Below, piece by piece: positions 6,239 through 8,650 of a stretch of 8,650 nt of DNA (positions within the stretch are counted from its first letter, which is position 1; each line of letters starts with the position of its first letter). This stretch comes from an uncultured Actinomyces sp. (GTDB taxonomy: Bacteria > Actinomycetota > Actinomycetes > Actinomycetales > Actinomycetaceae): positions 1-8,650 of the forward strand of contig CALEXZ010000012.1 in the NCBI GenBank assembly GCA_937926195.1, given 5' to 3'. A program made the translations under genes and the position numbers. The notes under the pieces are model-generated. The model saw only the letters and a list, made by a program, of their open reading frames with translations. It was not told where the DNA came from and searched no databases.

Positions 6239-7111
6239 ATGACATGGACCAACCACCACAACGGTCTGAAGACCGCCGTCCTCCTGGGCGGCATGTGGAG
6301 CCTGCTCCTCCTGCTCGGCTACGCGCTTACGCGGGGAACGGGCTCCTCCGTCTGGCTGTTCATCATGCCGGTCATCGGCGTGGCTCAGACCGCCTACGCC
6401 TTCTGGAACTCCGACAAGATCGCCGTGCGCTCCATGGGCGCCATCGAGGTCACCGAGTTCCAGCAGCCCCAGATGTACGCCATCGTGCGAGAGCTCTCCG
6501 CTGCGGCCGGCCAGCCCATGCCGCGCCTCTACGTGGCCCCCACGATGAGCCCCAACGCCTTCGCCACCGGCCGCAGCCCCTCCCACGCCGCCGTGTGCTG
6601 CACCCAGGGCATCCTCCAGCTGCTCAACGAGCGCGAGCTGCGCGGCGTCCTGGGCCACGAGCTCAGCCACGTCTACAACCGCGACATCCTCACCTCCTCG
6701 GTGGCCGCGGGCGTCGCCGGCGTCATCTCCTCGGTGGCCACCATGGCCCTGTGGTTCGGCGGCGGCAGCCGACGCGACCGTGAGGACGGTGGCAACGTCG
6801 TCGTCGTCCTGCTGCTGGCCCTCCTGGCGCCCCTGGCGGCGACCGTCACCCAGTTCGCGATCTCACGGACCCGCGAGTACGACGCCGACCACGACGGTGC
6901 CACGCTCACCCAGGACCCGCTCGCCCTGGCCAGTGCGCTCAGCAAGCTCGAGTCGGGCATCTCCCAGGTGCCCATGGGCCAGGACCCGCGCCTTGAGCCG
7001 GTCTCCTCGATGATGATCGCCAACCCCTTCGGGAGCCTGCGCAACCTCTTCTCCACCCACCCGCCCATGGACAAGCGCATCGCCCGCCTCGAGCAGATGG
7101 CCGGGTACTGA
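6239..7111 (+). CDS. htpX: Zinc metalloprotease HtpX
   Basis: HtpX is a membrane-bound M48-family zinc protease that degrades damaged or misassembled inner-membrane proteins, with its active site on the cytoplasmic side. The protein is 290 residues, as expected. It has two N-terminal membrane helices (about 12-31 and 37-55), then the zinc motif HELSH (140-144; His140 and His144 bind zinc, Glu141 catalytic), two further hydrophobic segments (152-173 and 186-206), and the third zinc ligand Glu213 in SRTREYDADHDGA. The C-terminal FSTHPPMDKRIARL is typical of the family. ATG 6239 gives the standard N-terminus (NHHNGLKTAVLL). An in-frame GTG at 6206 would add 11 residues but has no ribosome-binding site and falls inside the promoter dyads. 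The gene is probably a single transcription unit with a leaderless start. Confidence 0.96.
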   Translation: MTWTNHHNGLKTAVLLGGMWSLLLLLGYALTRGTGSSVWLFIMPVIGVAQTAYAFWNSDKIAVRSMGAIEVTEFQQPQMYAIVRELSAAAGQPMPRLYVAPTMSPNAFATGRSPSHAAVCCTQGILQLLNERELRGVLGHELSHVYNRDILTSSVAAGVAGVISSVATMALWFGGGSRRDREDGGNVVVVLLLALLAPLAATVTQFAISRTREYDADHDGATLTQDPLALASALSKLESGISQVPMGQDPRLEPVSSMMIANPFGSLRNLFSTHPPMDKRIARLEQMAGY

Positions 7112-7146
7112 GACGCGGAGTCCGGGGGTGCTGACGCGCTCCGGGA

Positions 7147-7242
7147 ACCGGTCCGCTGCGCCGGGCACCGACCGGTCCGCTGCGCCGGGCACCGACCGTC
7201 CCACTGCGCCGGGCGCCGACCGTCCGGCTGCGGATCCCGACC
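7147..7242 (+). repeat. 24-bp tandem repeat (two exact, two diverged copies)
   Basis: The 24-base unit beginning ACCGGTCCGCTG is exact at 7147-7170 and 7171-7194. A third copy at 7195-7218 differs at four positions, and a fourth at 7219-7242 matches mainly in its first half. The array fills most of the gap between htpX and the kinase gene. Copies decay from left to right, as in a tandem array that grows by slippage. The unit length is a multiple of three, so all frames stay open, but no convincing gene reads through it. Confidence 0.75.
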
Positions 7243-7244
7243 CG

Positions 7245-7274
7245 GGTGGCTGTCGGGCTAGCCCGACAGCCACC
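7245..7274 (+). repeat. 30-bp perfect palindrome between htpX and the kinase
   Basis: The left arm GGTGGCTGTCGGGCT (7245-7259) is followed at once by its exact complement (7260-7274), centred on CTAG. As RNA it gives a 13-bp stem with a 4-nt loop. It lies 133 bases after the htpX stop and 43 bases before the likely kinase start, directly after the 24-bp repeats. It may end the htpX transcript (no T-run follows), serve as a large operator for the downstream two-component system, or both. Its length and perfection make chance unlikely. Confidence 0.8.
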
Positions 7275-7317
7275 GTCCAGGTGCCGGGCTGGGCCACCTG
7301 TGGTACGCCGAGAAAGT

Positions 7318-8581
7318 ATGGAGACCATGAGAGCATCTGAGCGGAGCCTGCGCTATCGGCAGGCCGGACGTGACGCCGTCTTCCTGCTGCTGGTCTGGCC
7401 CGTGCTCCTCGTGGCCTTCTGCGTCGTCGTGCCCCTGCTGGCCCTCGGGCTGGGGGCCTCCCTTGTGTGGATCGGCCTGCCCGTGCTGGTGGTGGCGCTG
7501 CACATCTCCTCGGGAGCCGCGGCCCTGGGGCGGTGGGCCGTGGCGGCGGTGGACTCCAGCGCGTACCTGCCGGGCACCTACCGTCGTCCCGTTCCTGGGG
7601 ACGGCTCGGTCCGGCGCCTCCTCATGCCCCTGTCGGACAGACAGCGGTGGCGTGACGCCCTGTGGGTCATCGCCGCCTTCGTGGTGTCCCTGGGGACATG
7701 GTGCGTCGCCGTTGCCTGGATCGCCGTCGTGATCGCCTCTCCCGTCGGCTTCGTGGTCGAGGTCATCATCGATCCGACGTCGCCGACCTCGCAGAACCTC
7801 GCCGAGCTCCTGGGCCTGGAGCCGGACCTGCTGTGGATGGGTGTCTTCTACGTCACTATCGCCGCCGTGTTCATCAGGCTGGCGCCTGCCGTCCTGCGTG
7901 GTCTGGCCCGAGTCAACCAGTCCCTCGCGCGGACCATGCTGTGCGGCAGCACCCAGGTGTCCCGGCTGCGCAGCTCGCGGGCGGCGGTGCAGCGGGCTGA
8001 GGCGGATACTCGTCGTCAGCTGGAGCGGGATATTCATGATGGTCCTCAGCAGAGGCTGGTGCGTCTGCGTATGGATCTGGCTCGTGCTCAGCGTCAGGCG
8101 GAGAAGGACCCGGTGGCGGCGTCGGCGATTATCCCGGGGGGCGATGGACCAGACGCAGCAGACTCTTGATGAGCTGCGTCAGCTCTCGCGTGGTATTGCT
8201 CCGCCGGTGCTGGTGGATCGTGGTCTGGAGGCGGCTCTGGCGGAGACGGCGGCGCGCTCGTCGGTGCCGGTGACGGTGCGTGTGAGGGTGCCGCGGTTGC
8301 CTGAGTACGTGGAGCAGGCGGCGTACTTCGTGGCTAGTGAGGCCTTGGCGAATGTCAACAAGCACTCGGGGGCGAGCAGGGCTGAGCTGGGTGCTGCGGT
8401 GGATGGTGCGTTGCTGAGGTTGTGGGTCAGTGATGACGGGGTGGGTGGTGCGTCCTTGTCCAAGGGGCATGGTCTGACGGGTCTGGCTCAGCGTCTGGAG
8501 GGTGTGGACGGTCAGCTGTCGGTGATCTCGCCGGTGGGTGGTCCTACGACGGTGCAGGCGGTGATTCCGTGCGTGTTCTGA
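7318..8581 (+). pseudogene. Sensor histidine kinase (NarL class), frame broken by one extra base at 8133-8141
   Basis: This should be a membrane sensor kinase that autophosphorylates on histidine and passes phosphate to the regulator encoded next to it. The N-terminal part (frame of 7318, ATG 7318 or 7327) has four membrane helices at about residues 20-42, 46-66, 114-140 and 168-187, resembling the 4-TM putative sensor domain of actinobacterial kinases. The HisKA_3 dimerisation motif follows, RDIHDGPQQRLVRLRMDLA, with the phosphoacceptor His240 (8035-8037). After DPVAASAII the frame runs into a stop at 8167-8169. The expected continuation, AMDQTQQTLDELRQLSRGIAPPVLVDRGL, is in the +1 frame from 8141 to the stop at 8579-8581. 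It carries the ATPase N-box EALANVNKH (8339-8365), the DDGVG box (8432-8446) and the GHGLTGL box (8465-8485). Removing one base restores the usual spacing of two residues between II and A. It may be a true pseudogene, a sequencing error, or a slippage-controlled gene. The ATPase part could alone start at ATG 8144. No clear Shine-Dalgarno supports the start. Confidence 0.85.
8133..8141 (+). other. C3G6 tract at the kinase frameshift point
   Basis: CCCGGGGGG is where the dimerisation-domain frame and the ATPase-domain frame must join. The reading Ile-Ile ends at 8133 and the next conserved residue (Ala of AMDQ) starts at 8141, so exactly one base in or beside this tract is surplus. Homopolymer runs are hot spots for sequencing error, replication slippage and, less often, ribosomal frameshifting: a tRNA-Gly on GGG could move +1 here. 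Confidence 0.75.
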
Positions 8582-8650
8582 TTGCTGACGACTCGGTCCT
8601 GCTGCGTCAGGGCCTGGCCCTCATCCTGGCCGAGGGCGGCCACGAGGTCG
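8569..8650 (+). CDS. NarL/LuxR-type response regulator, N-terminal part (3' end outside window)
   Basis: The visible 27 residues, VRVLIADDSVLLRQGLALIL followed by AEGGHEV, are the first strand and helix of a receiver domain. Asp7-Asp8 (ADD) are the acidic residues that bind magnesium next to the phosphorylated aspartate, which lies beyond the window. The wording VLIADDSVLLRQGL is characteristic of NarL/FixJ-family regulators with a LuxR-type helix-turn-helix C-terminus, the usual partners of HisKA_3 kinases. GTG 8569 overlaps the end of the kinase frame by 13 bases, so kinase and regulator would be co-transcribed and translationally linked. That coupling depends on ribosomes reaching the kinase 3' end, which the frameshift would disturb. 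The DNA-binding domain cannot be seen, so the output family is inference. Confidence 0.85.
   Translation, partial: MRVLIADDSVLLRQGLALILAEGGHEV

Noticed and set aside
7147..7242. CRISPR array
   Set aside because: Repeats are contiguous with no spacers.
7246..7317. Upstream extension of the kinase frame to 7246
   Set aside because: Starts inside the palindrome and encodes a non-membrane, Arg/Pro-rich stretch; ATG 7318 gives a normal short lead before the first helix.
7128..7340. Small + strand frame with SAAPGTDR-type 8-residue repeats
   Set aside because: It is the translation of the 24-bp tandem array, has a poor start context, crosses the palindrome and overlaps the kinase start; equally open frames exist on the other strand.

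Overview
The window is high-GC DNA with tightly packed genes, all on the + strand, GTG starts, 4-base start/stop overlaps and C-rich third codon positions. Together with the gene types (adrenodoxin-reductase-type FprA, a 4-TM sensor kinase of the NarL class, a polyprenyl synthase next to complex I genes), this points to an actinobacterium. An Actinomyces-like host is my guess from overall feel; no rRNA or other marker proves it.

Layout: (1) 1-3058 is the end of a complex I operon: the 3' end of nuoM, complete nuoN, and a trans-polyprenyl diphosphate synthase. Both junctions are GTGA overlaps, so the three genes look translationally coupled. (2) 3233-4714 is fprA (NADPH-ferredoxin reductase) with its own Shine-Dalgarno and a possible -10 box. 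(3) 4912-6027 is ald (alanine dehydrogenase), preceded by a gap with a three-part set of inverted and direct repeats. (4) 6239-7111 is htpX (membrane zinc protease), probably made from a leaderless mRNA and preceded by dyad-symmetric sites. (5) 7318-8581 is a sensor histidine kinase whose reading frame is broken by one extra base in a C3G6 tract. Its response regulator starts at 8569 and runs off the window.

The first four units fit a redox/respiration theme. Complex I passes electrons from NADH to menaquinone, the synthase probably makes the menaquinone side chain, FprA links NADPH to ferredoxin, and Ald interconverts alanine and pyruvate with NAD(H). HtpX does membrane-protein quality control. 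The two-component system could sense envelope state, but its signal is unknown.

The genes themselves are ordinary families. The points that deserve attention are the frameshifted kinase and the abrupt codon-usage patch around its catalytic core, a 30-bp perfect palindrome and a 24-bp tandem repeat between htpX and the kinase, alternative hairpins before ald, short repeats between ald and htpX, and paired dyads at the leaderless htpX promoter. I saw no tRNA, rRNA, CRISPR array, insertion sequence or clear novel multi-gene system.
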